Source: Betaproteobacteria bacterium
Lineage (GTDB): Bacteria > Pseudomonadota > Gammaproteobacteria > Burkholderiales > SG8-41
NCBI GenBank assembly: GCA_016192825.1
Contig: JACPTK010000027.1
Span: forward strand, 1 to 43,922
Direction: 5' to 3'
DNA: 43,922 bases
The translations under genes were made by a program, and so were the position numbers. Below, piece after piece: positions 15,632 to 22,846 of this stretch (positions are counted from its first letter, which is position 1; every line of letters starts with the position of its first letter). The notes beneath the pieces were generated by a model that made no database searches, was not told the origin of the DNA, and worked only from the letters and a program-made list of their open reading frames with translations.

Positions 15632-15864
15632 CGCTGACGTCCGTCAGCGGAACAGGGTGGGCGGTGGGGGCGGTCGAGCGGGTCCCTCTCCACTCTGTGG
15701 GACGGATGCACCTTCCGCGGCCGGGTGGCGCAATGGCCGGTGACTGATCCGATTCTCCGGTACAGGTACTGACTCAAGACAACGCGACGGCCAAGTCAAT
15801 TGCCAGATTGCGCCCGGGGAATCGGGAAGGCGCCGGCCGTTCCGACAGGACCCGGCCAGCGGCT
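15632..15864 (-). repeat. Structured three-copy element, copy 3 (inverted)
   Basis: Read on the minus strand, it starts AGCCGCTGGCCGGGTCC and shows GGCCGG/CCGGCC and CCGATTCCCCGG/CCGGAGAATCGG with one unpaired position. The apical segment ACTTGGCCGTCGCGTTGTCT is identical to copy 2. It ends in the hairpin CGCTGACG-GA-CGTCAGCG. It lies in the opposite sense to copies 1 and 2, between hsdM and the downstream oxidoreductase. Another small hairpin (GCGTCAG/CTGACGC, about 15866-15888) follows at its start. Confidence 0.85.
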
Positions 15865-15923
15865 GAGCGTCAGACGCAATCCCTGACGCGCGGGGCTTAT
15901 CCGCAAGCTGCGACTAGACGTGC

Positions 15924-17552
15924 TCAGCGCCGCTGCGCGCGATCGCGCCTGCGCCCGCGGCGCAGGTCACGCAGGATTTCCCGCGCAGCGTTGTGACCCG
16001 GCATTCCCGACACGCCACCGCCCGGATGCGTGCCCGCCCCGCACAGGTAGAGCCCGGTGACCGGCGTGCGGTAATCGGCGTGCCCCAGCACCGGGCGCGC
16101 GCTCCAGAGTTGGTCGAGCGTCAGCGCGCCGTGGAAGATGTCGCCGCCCGTGAGCCCGAACTCGCGCTCGAGATCGAGCGGCGAGAGGACCTTGCGCCCG
16201 AGCACCGCGCTCTTGAAGTTGGGCGCATAGCGCGTGACCGTGTCGATCACCAGGTCGGCCGCGGGCTCCCGGATGGCGTCCCAGCCGAGGCCGTCGGGCA
16301 GGTCGTACGCGAAGTGCTGGCAGAACAGGCTGGCCACGTGCCGGCCGGGCGGCGCGAGCGTCGCGTCCACCGTGGACGGGATCAGCATCTCCACGATCGG
16401 CGCGCGCGAGCAGCCGTGAGTGCGCGCGTCGAAGTAGGCCTGCTCCATGTAGGCGAGCGAGGGCCCGATGATGATGCCCGACTGGTGATGCGCCTGCAGG
16501 TGCCTGCCGGGCAGGCAGGTGAAATCCGGAAGCTCCGAGAGCGCGACGTTGACGCGGAAGGTCGCGGAGCCGCACTTGTAGCCGCGGATGCGCTGCACGA
16601 AATCGGGCTCGAGCACGCGCTCGTCGACGAGCTTCAGGAACAGCCGCTTCGGATCGAGGCCCGCCACCACGCAGCGCGCGTCCACCATGCTGCCGTCAGC
16701 GAGCTGCACGCCCTGCGCGCCGCGGTCGTCCACGCATACCTTGCTCACCTCGCAATCGACGGTGATCTCGACCCCGCGCCGCTCGGCCTCCCGCGCCATC
16801 GCCTGCGTGATCGCCCCCATGCCGCCCACGGCGTGGCCCCACGCCCCTCGCCGGCCGTTCACCTCCCCGATCACGTGGTGCAGCAGCACGTAGGCGGTGC
16901 CCGGCGCGTACGGGCTCGCGTAATTGCCGACCACCGCGTCGAAGCCGAACGCCGCCTTGATCGGGGCGGATTCGAACCAGGCGTCGAGCAACTCGCCCGC
17001 GCTCTTGGTCATGAGGTCGAAAAAATCGCGGCGCGCGGCCACGCCGGCCTTGCGCATGCGGTAGACGGCGCGCAGCGCGGCCAGCGCCGCGCGCGCGCCG
17101 CCGCCGATGTTGGGCGGGGTTTCGAGCAACTGCTGGCGCAGCACGCCGCCGGCGCGCTCCAGCATCGCGTAATAGCCGGGCAGCCGCTCGGCGTCGCGCG
17201 CCGAGAACCGGCCAAGCTCGGTCTGCGTCTGGCCGAGGGAGTTGCCGATCTTGAGATAGCCGCGGTCGGAGAGCGGCAGAAAGTTCGCGAGCGGACGCTC
17301 GAGGATCCGCAGCCCGTGCTCGGCGAGCCGCAGGTCGCGGATCACCTTCGGGTGCAGCAGGCTGACGGTGTAGGCGGCGGCGGAGTTGCGGAAGCCCGGG
17401 AAGAATTCCTCGGTGACCGCGGCGCCGCCGACGACCGCGCGGCGCTCGAGCACCCTCACCTTGTAGCCGGCGCCGGCGAGGTAGCACGCGCAGGTCAGCC
17501 CGTTGTGACCGCCTCCGACGATGAGCGCATCGTACGGTTTGGGAGTGGGCAT
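15924..17552 (-). CDS. FAD-dependent oxidoreductase, phytoene desaturase / PYROXD2 type
   Basis: A 542-residue flavoprotein with the N-terminal dinucleotide-binding fold (VGGGHNGLTCACYLAGAG, about residues 11-28) followed by VRVLERRAVVGGAA, typical of the CrtI/PYROXD2 family. The C-terminal FAD motif LYLCGAGTHPGGGVSGMPGH is also present. The long form without neighbouring carotenoid genes is closer to PYROXD2-like proteins than to true phytoene desaturases, so the substrate is unknown. The ATG at 17552 fits the FAD motif spacing. It stands alone, between the repeat-rich hsdM region and a toxin-antitoxin pair. Codon use and length look normal, so it is probably functional. Confidence 0.9.
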   Translation of the reverse strand: MPTPKPYDALIVGGGHNGLTCACYLAGAGYKVRVLERRAVVGGAAVTEEFFPGFRNSAAAYTVSLLHPKVIRDLRLAEHGLRILERPLANFLPLSDRGYLKIGNSLGQTQTELGRFSARDAERLPGYYAMLERAGGVLRQQLLETPPNIGGGARAALAALRAVYRMRKAGVAARRDFFDLMTKSAGELLDAWFESAPIKAAFGFDAVVGNYASPYAPGTAYVLLHHVIGEVNGRRGAWGHAVGGMGAITQAMAREAERRGVEITVDCEVSKVCVDDRGAQGVQLADGSMVDARCVVAGLDPKRLFLKLVDERVLEPDFVQRIRGYKCGSATFRVNVALSELPDFTCLPGRHLQAHHQSGIIIGPSLAYMEQAYFDARTHGCSRAPIVEMLIPSTVDATLAPPGRHVASLFCQHFAYDLPDGLGWDAIREPAADLVIDTVTRYAPNFKSAVLGRKVLSPLDLEREFGLTGGDIFHGALTLDQLWSARPVLGHADYRTPVTGLYLCGAGTHPGGGVSGMPGHNAAREILRDLRRGRRRDRAQRR

Positions 17553-17610
17553 GGGCTATAGTAGCGCGCCCGGTGGGATGAATCTGGGCGCTGGTACGAA
17601 ACCGTTGCGC

Positions 17611-17967
17611 TCACTGCCGCCTGATTCGCAACTTCCGGTCACTCAAGACCACGAAGCAGCGGGCAAACGAGTCCAGCCCCTCCTGCTGAACCACGGCGCG
17701 TATGCGGCTCACCAGCGCGTTGGCGCCGGGCTCGCGAAGCCGGACGAGAAGAAGACCGGCGTGGGTTCCGGGTTTGAACTGGCGCAAATCCGAGAAATCG
17801 AGGTCTTGGGTGATCAGGAATCGGTCTTCCCGCCGAGCGGCGCTCCAAACGTCGCTGTCCGGCCGTCCCTTGAGCCCTTCGGACGCGACGGTGTCAACGT
17901 CGTGCCCCAAAGTCACCAGCTCACCGGCAAGTCGGACGGGGATGTTCTCGTCCAGCTTGACCTTCAT
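17611..17967 (-). CDS. DUF5615 PIN-like toxin
   Basis: A 118-residue PIN-like nuclease of the DUF5615 family. The N-terminal KLDENIP carries the first acidic pair (Asp5, Glu6). A second set lies in FLITQDLDFSD (about 52-62), matching the catalytic acids of the family. It is translated after the DUF433 gene with a 4-nt overlap, the usual arrangement of this type II toxin-antitoxin module, in which DUF433 is the antitoxin. It appears complete. RNA targets are not known from the sequence. Confidence 0.85.
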   Translation of the reverse strand: MKVKLDENIPVRLAGELVTLGHDVDTVASEGLKGRPDSDVWSAARREDRFLITQDLDFSDLRQFKPGTHAGLLLVRLREPGANALVSRIRAVVQQEGLDSFARCFVVLSDRKLRIRRQ

Positions 17968-18209
17968 GCATGCGAGGGCGCAGGGGGAATCGGCAGGTCC
18001 TCTTCCGCGGAAGCTGCTGCGAACGCGATGACTGCACGCACAGCGTCCTCATCCAGCGTCGGAAAGTCTTTGACGATCTCCGCAACACTCATGCCCTCGG
18101 CTAGGCTCGCTAGCACGGTCCTGACTGTAACGCGGGTCCCCTTGACCACCGGCTCGCCAGCGCAGATTGCAGCGTCTCGAACGATGTACTGCCGATAGTT
18201 CATCGCCAT
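17964..18209 (-). CDS. DUF433 antitoxin
   Basis: An 81-residue DUF433 protein, antitoxin partner of the DUF5615 toxin that follows with a 4-nt overlap. The conserved core AICAGEPVVKGTRVTVRTVL, then EGMSVAEIVKDFPTL and DAVRAVIAFAA, forms a winged helix-turn-helix that should bind its own promoter. The start could be the ATG at 18209 or a second ATG at 18203. A GGAG lies a few bases upstream (about 18213-18216), a good ribosome site. Confidence 0.88.
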   Translation of the reverse strand: MAMNYRQYIVRDAAICAGEPVVKGTRVTVRTVLASLAEGMSVAEIVKDFPTLDEDAVRAVIAFAAASAEEDLPIPPAPSHA

Positions 18210-18433
18210 AATGCGTCTCCTTGTGCCTCAATCAGTCCTGGTTTCAATAGTTTATCCCTTGTCGGCACCGCACGCACACGCACGGGCGCGAGTTCGGCAT
18301 TGCGGCCTTCCAGGTCGGGTACGCAAGTCTGACGCCGTTCCCTCCCTTGATTCCCGCGGAACTTAAGCAGTGTGTGATCGTCACCGGCACCAGCGACGGT
18401 TTCGGCGAGCAGAGCGCGTCAGTTCAGCTTTCG

Positions 18434-19165
18434 CTATTTCTGACGACAGGCGGTAGCGGTCAATGGGCGTTCGAGTCTTGCGACAGACGCATCCGCCCTA
18501 CGCGCGTGTCCCCATTTAAATTCGGCGAATACGTCGATATCTCTTTCGCCAGATTGCAAAAATTCCAAAAAGCTCACTCCTTTGCACTTGCACGTCTCAC
18601 AAATGCTGAGAAGAATCGAGTATTCTCGAATTCCTTTTTCGGTAGATAAACCACTAAAATCTCTGCGAAGCAACGCAATGGCCTTGATGGCGTGTTCCGC
18701 ATTGTTGTTGTTCCATGGCACCCCATCGTAGTCCAGAAACGTAAACAGGCGAGAGCGGTTTTTTTCTAATCGCGCCTTACACTTCCGCGCGATTTCGGTC
18801 TGAAACGTCTGTTTGCAGGATTCCAGATCCTGCGCACGAGCAAGGAGGCCCACGGCCAAGCCCCATTTTGTCGTCTTCAGGCACCCCGCGTCGAGTGGAC
18901 GCATGAGGCTTCCGTCCGAAGGGACTCCCTCCATCAGGCGTCTGAGCCCTTGGTTACGGTAAGACTCTTGGTGAGTCTTTGCCCAGGTCGCGTAGACGTT
19001 TTCCGAATGTGCCTCGCCGAGCGATAGGAGAAAGCATTTGGTGGAGCATTTGAGGAAGGCTTCGAATAGATGGGACGTAATTGTCACGGTAGCAGTACCC
19101 CCTCCAACAATCGCCGACAATGTCAGAGTGAGTATAAAGCTCGTCGGCACCCGGAGTCCGGGCAC
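18434..19165 (-). pseudogene. IS66-like transposase, C-terminal remnant
   Basis: The frame contains the C-terminal part of an IS66-type DDE transposase: SRLFTFLDYDGVPWNNNNAE with the conserved Glu of the catalytic triad, AIKAIALLRR, and then STEKGIREYSILLSICETCK and FLEFLQSGERDIDVFAEF. Upstream of about residue 60 the sequence no longer looks like the family. Another frame (18954-19217) seems to carry part of it, so there is a frameshift. The last 25 residues are run-on. No terminal repeats could be matched, and the N-terminal and central catalytic parts are missing. Its A+T content is visibly higher than that of its neighbours, in line with foreign origin. Confidence 0.7.
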
Positions 19166-19292
19166 CCCTTATTCCAATGGGCGGGATAGAGCTGTGAGGT
19201 TTTGCGCCGAAATTCAACTTACGGGTATCTGGCGCAAGTATCGGCCCCTTGCCGATTATCGAGCAGCGTAGAGAATGCGTGACGATGCTCCA

Positions 19293-19380
19293 TCCCTCAC
19301 CCCTTCCTCTCTCCCGAGCGGAGAGGGGAAATGGACAGCGATAAATCGCATGTCAGCCATTTACCGAAGGCTCGAAAGGT
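19293..19380. repeat. Dispersed CCCTCACCCC element, copy 1
   Basis: CCCTCACCCC is followed by the hairpin CTCTCCCGAGCGGAGAG. A second weak hairpin follows (CGATAAATCG ... CATTTACCG) with TGTCAGCC in its loop. The same order of parts is found at 26350-26432 and 27230-27293. Confidence 0.8.
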
Positions 19381-19642
19381 GACGGGCTCCCCGGCGCGTC
19401 GAACCCCGATCGTTACCCTGGCCCAGCCGTCCCCGATCGCCCGCGTTCCCCTGCCACACTCGTTCGACATTGGACGCCGCTGTCGGCTCCGGGTCAATCG
19501 CCCACGCGCTGAATTCCAATCAATTTGCCAGCCCACCGACCTGACGGATTCACGAACACCGGAACCCAACTCCCCCCTGCTCTAAACGCGGCAGACGGGC
19601 GCTTCGTCCCGGGCTGGGCCGTGCTACAATTTCGATATAGTT

Positions 19643-19656
19643 AACCAAGTGTGGTT
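19643..19656. promoter_or_regulatory. Possible operator of the phd/vapC operon
   Basis: AACCA-AGTG-TGGTT is an inverted repeat 5 bp upstream of the phd start codon, and a TACAAT -10-like box lies at 19625-19630. Phd-family antitoxins bind short palindromes at this position. The assignment is inference. Confidence 0.35.
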
Positions 19657-19660
19657 TGCC

Positions 19661-19912
19661 ATGGAAAAGGTGCAGTTGTTCGAGGCAAAAGCGCGGCTTT
19701 CGGAACTGGTTGATCGCGCGGAAGCGGGACGGGAAGTGGTCATCACCCGGCGCGGTCGCGCGGTCGCGCGCATCGTGCCCACGCGCCGGGGCAGCGGGCG
19801 TCGCGAGGTGGATCGCGACGCGATCGTCGACGAAATCGAAGCATTCGCCAGGACCGTCAAGGTCAAGGCTCGCTTCAGCCTCAAGAAGCTGATCGAGGCC
19901 GGACGCAAATAG
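19661..19912 (+). CDS. Phd/YefM-family antitoxin
   Basis: An 83-residue antitoxin with the typical start MEKVQLFEAKARLSELVDRA and the hydrophobic strand EVVITRRGRAVARIVP that forms the DNA-binding dimer fold. The charged, probably disordered C-terminal half (IEAFARTVKVKARFSLKKLI) should wrap around the toxin. The ATG at 19661 is preferred; an in-frame GTG at 19649 would add four residues inside the putative operator. It overlaps the vapC start by one base (TAGTG), which couples the pair. Confidence 0.9.
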   Translation: MEKVQLFEAKARLSELVDRAEAGREVVITRRGRAVARIVPTRRGSGRREVDRDAIVDEIEAFARTVKVKARFSLKKLIEAGRK

Positions 19913-20313
19913 TGGCGTTCGTCGCCGACAATTCCGTGATCGTCGGCTGGTTCATACCGAGCCAGGCGAGTGAACTCACGCGCAAGGCCTTGCGCCTGTC
20001 GCGGCGCGAGCGGGTGCACGTGCCGGCGCTGTGGCAATCGGAGTTCGCCAACGTGCTGGTCGGGCTGGAGCGACGCGGACTCATCACCGGACACCAGGTC
20101 GATGCGATCGTGGCAAAGGCGGAGCGGTTCGGCCTGGAGATCCATGACGCATTCCCCTCGATCTCCCCGCTGATCGGCTTGATGCGCGCGCGCGGCATCA
20201 AGGCTTACGACGCAAGCTATCTTCACCTTGCCGCCTCGCTGAACGTGCCGCTTTACACGAGGGACGGGTCTTTGCGGGCCGCCGCGCGATCCGCAGGCCT
20301 TACCGCGCCCTGA
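19912..20313 (+). CDS. vapC: VapC-type PIN-domain toxin
   Basis: A 133-residue PIN ribonuclease. The four acidic positions are visible: Asp6 in ADNSV, Glu in QSEFANVL (about 44), Asp in YDASYLHLA (about 102) and Asp in LYTRDGSL (about 119). Such toxins cleave tRNA or rRNA sites and are held inactive by the cognate antitoxin. The GTG start overlaps the stop of the phd-type antitoxin. The pair appears intact, unlike the broken vapBC at 8.2 kb. It lies next to the 3' end of the tRNA-Arg gene. Confidence 0.9.
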   Translation: MAFVADNSVIVGWFIPSQASELTRKALRLSRRERVHVPALWQSEFANVLVGLERRGLITGHQVDAIVAKAERFGLEIHDAFPSISPLIGLMRARGIKAYDASYLHLAASLNVPLYTRDGSLRAAARSAGLTAP

Positions 20314-20385
20314 TTCGCGGGTGAAGCGTCATCCGTGGTGCCTCAAGAAACTGTCGATTGATGATGTCATTCCCGCTGTTTCCAT

Positions 20386-20415
20386 AAAAAATGCCGCTCT
20401 TCAGCGGCATTTTTT
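20386..20415 (-). terminator. Intrinsic terminator of tRNA-Arg
   Basis: AATGCCGCT and AGCGGCATT form a strong stem flanked by A6 and T6 runs, so it could act in both directions. On the minus strand it lies immediately behind the CCA end of the tRNA. On the plus strand it could also end the vapC transcript. Confidence 0.85.
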
Positions 20416-20490
20416 GGCGCGCTCGGCGGGATTCGAACCCACGACCCTTGGCTTCGGAGGCCAATACTCTATCCTCTGAGCTACGAGCGC
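20415..20490 (-). tRNA. tRNA-Arg (anticodon CCG)
   Basis: Read on the minus strand, GCGCTCG pairs with CGAGCGC as the acceptor stem, with discriminator G and encoded CCA. The D arm has AGCTCAGAGGATAGAG. The anticodon arm is TTGGC-CTCCGAA-GCCAA, giving anticodon CCG. The T arm contains GTGGGTTCGAATCCCGC. All stems are complete. It forms the border between the accessory region (its 3' side) and the conserved cytochrome/apaH segment. Confidence 0.97.
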
Positions 20491-20501
20491 GTGCGGACGG
20501 A

Positions 20502-20507
20502 ATATTA
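20502..20507 (-). promoter_or_regulatory. Possible -10 box of the tRNA-Arg promoter
   Basis: TAATAT on the minus strand lies 12 bases upstream of the tRNA 5' end, in the right place for transcription starting just before the tRNA. No convincing -35 box was found. Confidence 0.4.
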
Positions 20508-20544
20508 GCACAGCGTGCCGCCACTATCGCCCCGGAATCAAGGT

Positions 20545-20574
20545 TTTACGCACTGGAGAATGCCGCTATATAAT
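20545..20574 (+). promoter_or_regulatory. Probable sigma-70 promoter for the cytochrome gene
   Basis: TTTACG (20545-20550) and a perfect TATAAT (20569-20574) are separated by 18 bp. Transcription from it would give a leader of about 220 nt that contains the whole two-hairpin composite element before the cytochrome gene. Confidence 0.5.
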
Positions 20575-20583
20575 GCGCGCTTC

Positions 20584-20789
20584 AAGCCGTCTGCCGGATT
20601 GGCGTTTCCGACAGACGGCTTACCGCAAAACCGCATGCCGATTTCGAGATGGAACTGCAGGAAAGCAACGGTTTTCGGCGGCATCGATATTTGAGGTCAG
20701 GGCTGATGAAGGTTTCAATTATTAATTGCATTTTTCTCGCAGGCGGTTTTGCATTAGGAGTTTGTCGGGGCTAACGACGACAAACTCCT
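20584..20789 (+). repeat. Composite two-hairpin element, full copy upstream of cytochrome c5
   Basis: Left hairpin AAGCCGTCTGCCGGA / TCCGACAGACGGCTT (20584-20621). Then GCAAAACCGC (20625), a spacer of about 105 bp, the inverted partner GCGGTTTTGC (20743-20752), and right hairpin AGGAGTTTGTCGG / CGACAAACTCCT (20756-20789). The spacer aligns with the minus strand of the element at 38416-38624 (GGCTGA..AAGGTTT..CAGGCGGTTTTGCAT..TAGGAGTTTGTCGG). So these are two homologous copies of one element. It fills the leader of the cytochrome gene and ends 14 bp before its ATG. Confidence 0.85.
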
Positions 20790-20803
20790 GGGAGCGCGCA
20801 TTC

Positions 20804-21361
20804 ATGGCCGAGATCCACGTCGAAGAACATGCCTCTCCGATCAAGACGCCCAAGCAGCTTGTCGTCGCGGTAGTGGCCGCGTTCGCGGTGCCGATCGTGC
20901 TGATCGTGATGCTGACGCAGCTCGTCACCGTTGGCGCCGATACGAGCGCGACCAACCCGGCATTGTCGGACGAGGCAATCGCGAAACGGCTCAAGCCGGT
21001 GGGCGAGGTGGCCATCGACCCCAGCCAACCCAAGCCGGAGCCGGCGCCCGCCGCACCGGTCGCCGTCGCGGCCGCACCGGCGCCGGGCGCGCCGGCCCCG
21101 GCCGCCGCCATCGCGGGTGCCGGCAAGGGCAAGGCGGTGTACGACGCCAGCTGCATGGCCTGTCACGCGGCCGGCGTCGCCGGGGCGCCCAAGGCCGGCG
21201 ACAAAGCGGCGTGGGCGCCGCGCCTGAATGCCGGCATGGAGACGCTCTACGCGAGCTCTCTCAAGGGCAAGAACGCGATGCCGCCCAAGGGCGGCAACCT
21301 TTCGCTCGCCGATGCGGACGTGAAGGCGGCGGTGGATTACCTGGTGAGTCTTGTGAAGTGA
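20804..21361 (+). CDS. Membrane-anchored cytochrome c5 family protein
   Basis: A 185-residue c-type cytochrome. An N-terminal membrane anchor (about residues 18-40) is followed by an Ala/Pro-rich linker (about 78-105) and one c5-type domain with a single heme site CMACH (about 117-121). The axial Met is in KNAMPPKGG. It should sit on the periplasmic side and carry electrons between respiratory complexes. I chose the ATG at 20804 (GGGAG 8 bp upstream) over an upstream start at 20726, which would translate the repeat element. The stop codon lies in the first heptamer of an array, and an intrinsic terminator follows. Confidence 0.9.
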   Translation: MAEIHVEEHASPIKTPKQLVVAVVAAFAVPIVLIVMLTQLVTVGADTSATNPALSDEAIAKRLKPVGEVAIDPSQPKPEPAPAAPVAVAAAPAPGAPAPAAAIAGAGKGKAVYDASCMACHAAGVAGAPKAGDKAAWAPRLNAGMETLYASSLKGKNAMPPKGGNLSLADADVKAAVDYLVSLVK

Positions 21362-21452
21362 CTCGCGGATCGCGGATTGCGGGTGGAGGGGCGCAACAGC
21401 CGCTGCGCCTTTTTTATTTCCGCCGAGTCACGACCCGCTAGCCGCGAGTCAC
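21358..21452. repeat. Inverted heptamer arrays around the cytochrome terminator
   Basis: GTGACTC, GCGGATC, GCGGATT, GCGGGTG (21358-21385) contains the cytochrome stop codon. GAGTCAC, GACCCGC, TAGCCGC, GAGTCAC (21425-21452) is its approximate reverse complement, six bases before the apaH GTG. The terminator lies between the arms. Confidence 0.8.
21390..21416 (+). terminator. Intrinsic terminator after the cytochrome gene
   Basis: GGCGCA pairs with TGCGCC around an 8-nt loop, followed by TTTTTTATTT. It is placed 29 bp after the cytochrome stop and would separate it from apaH. Confidence 0.8.
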
Positions 21453-21458
21453 GCGCCT

Positions 21459-22286
21459 GTGGCAACCATAGCAATCGGCGACGTCCAGGGCTGCTACGAC
21501 CAGCTGATGCGGCTGCTGGAGCGCGCGGGCTACGACGAGCGGCGCGACATGCTCTGGTTCGTCGGGGACCTGGTCAACCGCGGCCCGCGCTCCGCGCAGA
21601 CGGTGCGCTTCGCGAAGGGCCTCGGAGCGCGCCAGGTCACCGTGCTCGGCAATCACGACCTCGCGCTGCTGGTCATCGCGGACGGCATCAAGAAGCCGCA
21701 CCGCGGCGACACCTTCGACGAGATCCTGTCCGCTCCCGACCGCGACGAGCTCATCGCGTGGCTCCGGCACCAGAAGCTGATGCATGCCGGTGATGGCTAT
21801 GCCATGGTGCACGCGGGACTGCTGCCCCAGTGGAGCGTCGCGCGGGCGCTCGCGCTCGCGCGCGAGGTTGAAGCGGCGCTGCAGGGGCCCGACCACCGCG
21901 AATTCCTGCGGCACATGTACGGAAACGAGCCGCTGCGCTGGCGCGACGACCTCGCCGGCTACGACCGGTTGCGCATCATCGTGAACGCGATGACGCGCAT
22001 GCGCCTCGCCGCGCCCGACGGCACGCTCGAACTCAGGCACAAGCTCGGGCCGAACGTCCTGCCGGCCGGATACCTGCCGTGGTACGACGTGCCGGGGCGC
22101 GCCAGCCGCGGCACGCCGGTGATCTTCGGCCACTGGGCCGCGCTCGGGCTGCTTGTGCGGAAAGACGTGGTGTGCCTGGACAGCGGCTGCGTCTGGGGCC
22201 GCAGCCTCAGCGCGCTGCGGCTGGAGGACCGCCGGCTGTTCGAGCTCGACTGCCCGGAACTCGAGGGCACGGTAGACGAAAATTGA
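21459..22286 (+). CDS. apaH: Bis(5'-nucleosyl)-tetraphosphatase, symmetrical
   Basis: A 275-residue calcineurin-like phosphoesterase that hydrolyses Ap4A to two ADP. The metal-binding motifs are visible: GDVQGCYDQL (7-16), VGDLVNRGP (about 36-44), GNHDLALL (about 64-71) and later HAGLLPQW and GHWAALG. The start is the GTG at 21459, directly at the conserved VATIAIGDVQG; no ATG lies nearby. It is followed by a convergent gene and a 14-bp hairpin. Length is usual for ApaH. Confidence 0.95.
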   Translation: MATIAIGDVQGCYDQLMRLLERAGYDERRDMLWFVGDLVNRGPRSAQTVRFAKGLGARQVTVLGNHDLALLVIADGIKKPHRGDTFDEILSAPDRDELIAWLRHQKLMHAGDGYAMVHAGLLPQWSVARALALAREVEAALQGPDHREFLRHMYGNEPLRWRDDLAGYDRLRIIVNAMTRMRLAAPDGTLELRHKLGPNVLPAGYLPWYDVPGRASRGTPVIFGHWAALGLLVRKDVVCLDSGCVWGRSLSALRLEDRRLFELDCPELEGTVDEN

Positions 22287-22341
22287 GCCCGACCAGCCTG
22301 CACGCTGCGTGGCCGTCAGTTCCTTGGAGCCTGTTCGATTA

Positions 22342-22376
22342 AGGATTTTGTCGGGGGCCAAACCCGACAAAATCCT
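22342..22376. repeat. TGTCGG-type hairpin at the 3' end of the glycine-zipper gene
   Basis: AGGATTTTGTCGGG and CCCGACAAAATCCT form a perfect 14-bp stem around a 7-nt loop. Its right end supplies the TAG stop of the minus-strand gene (22375-22377). It lies between convergent genes and could end both transcripts. Confidence 0.85.
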
Positions 22377-22830
22377 AATGCGTGACGCGCGTCGTGGCGC
22401 CGTCTGAAACGAGACGCACCCGGTCGCCGGGTTTGAAGGTCTCGTCCGCCGCCTGGGTCACCGCGATCAGCCGGCCGTTGTCGAGCCGGACCGTGATCTC
22501 GTAACCCGTCTGGCGCGTTCCCGCCTGCTCGGCGGCCTGCCCCGCCACCCCGCCGGCGACGCTGCCCAGCACGGCGCCCACCGCGGCGCCGCGGCCGTGC
22601 CCCACCGTGCTGCCGGCGATGCCGCCGACCACCGCGCCGGCAGCCGGCCCGACGCCGCTGCGCGTGCCCTCGATCTGGACCTCGCGCACGCTGTCCACGA
22701 CGCCCATCCTCACGTTCTGCTCGCGGCGCGCCTGGTCGCGAGAATACGACCCGCCGCCCACGCCCGGTGCGCATGCGCTCAGCAGGGCGGCGGCGGTCAA
22801 GCCGGCGATTGCCACGACGATCAGTCTCAT
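22375..22830 (-). CDS. Glycine-zipper 2TM domain lipoprotein
   Basis: A 151-residue outer-membrane-type lipoprotein of the SlyB/PcP group. The signal peptide ends in the lipobox LSAC with Cys20. A central glycine-zipper hairpin (GPAAGAVVGGIAGSTVGHG, then GAAVGAVLGSVAGGVAG; about residues 60-98) should insert in the membrane. A C-terminal beta-domain (ITVRLDNGRLIAVTQ, then KPGDRVRLVS) follows. The ATG at 22830 starts the signal peptide; longer upstream frames are shadows of the kinase gene. The stop codon is part of the hairpin above. It is likely co-transcribed with the PfkB kinase upstream. Confidence 0.9.
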   Translation of the reverse strand: MRLIVVAIAGLTAAALLSACAPGVGGGSYSRDQARREQNVRMGVVDSVREVQIEGTRSGVGPAAGAVVGGIAGSTVGHGRGAAVGAVLGSVAGGVAGQAAEQAGTRQTGYEITVRLDNGRLIAVTQAADETFKPGDRVRLVSDGATTRVTH

Positions 22831-22846
22831 GTTGGATTCCTTTGCT

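Larger units (their letters stand above)
19166..19660. other. Gene-free stretch between transposase remnant and phd
   Basis: No coding region is supported. It holds one copy of a dispersed 100-bp element (19293-19380) and the leader of the phd/vapC operon. The remainder shows neither repeats nor coding features that I can name. Confidence 0.5.

Noticed and set aside
18347-18649. A possible 100-residue plus-strand protein
   Set aside because: It overlaps the transposase remnant on the other strand and has no recognisable motif; the first 30 codons look protein-like but cannot be assigned.
20415-20446. Direct repeat of the tRNA-Arg 3' end as an island attachment site
   Set aside because: No second copy of the T-arm/acceptor sequence was noticed in the window by eye; a computed search would be needed to be sure.
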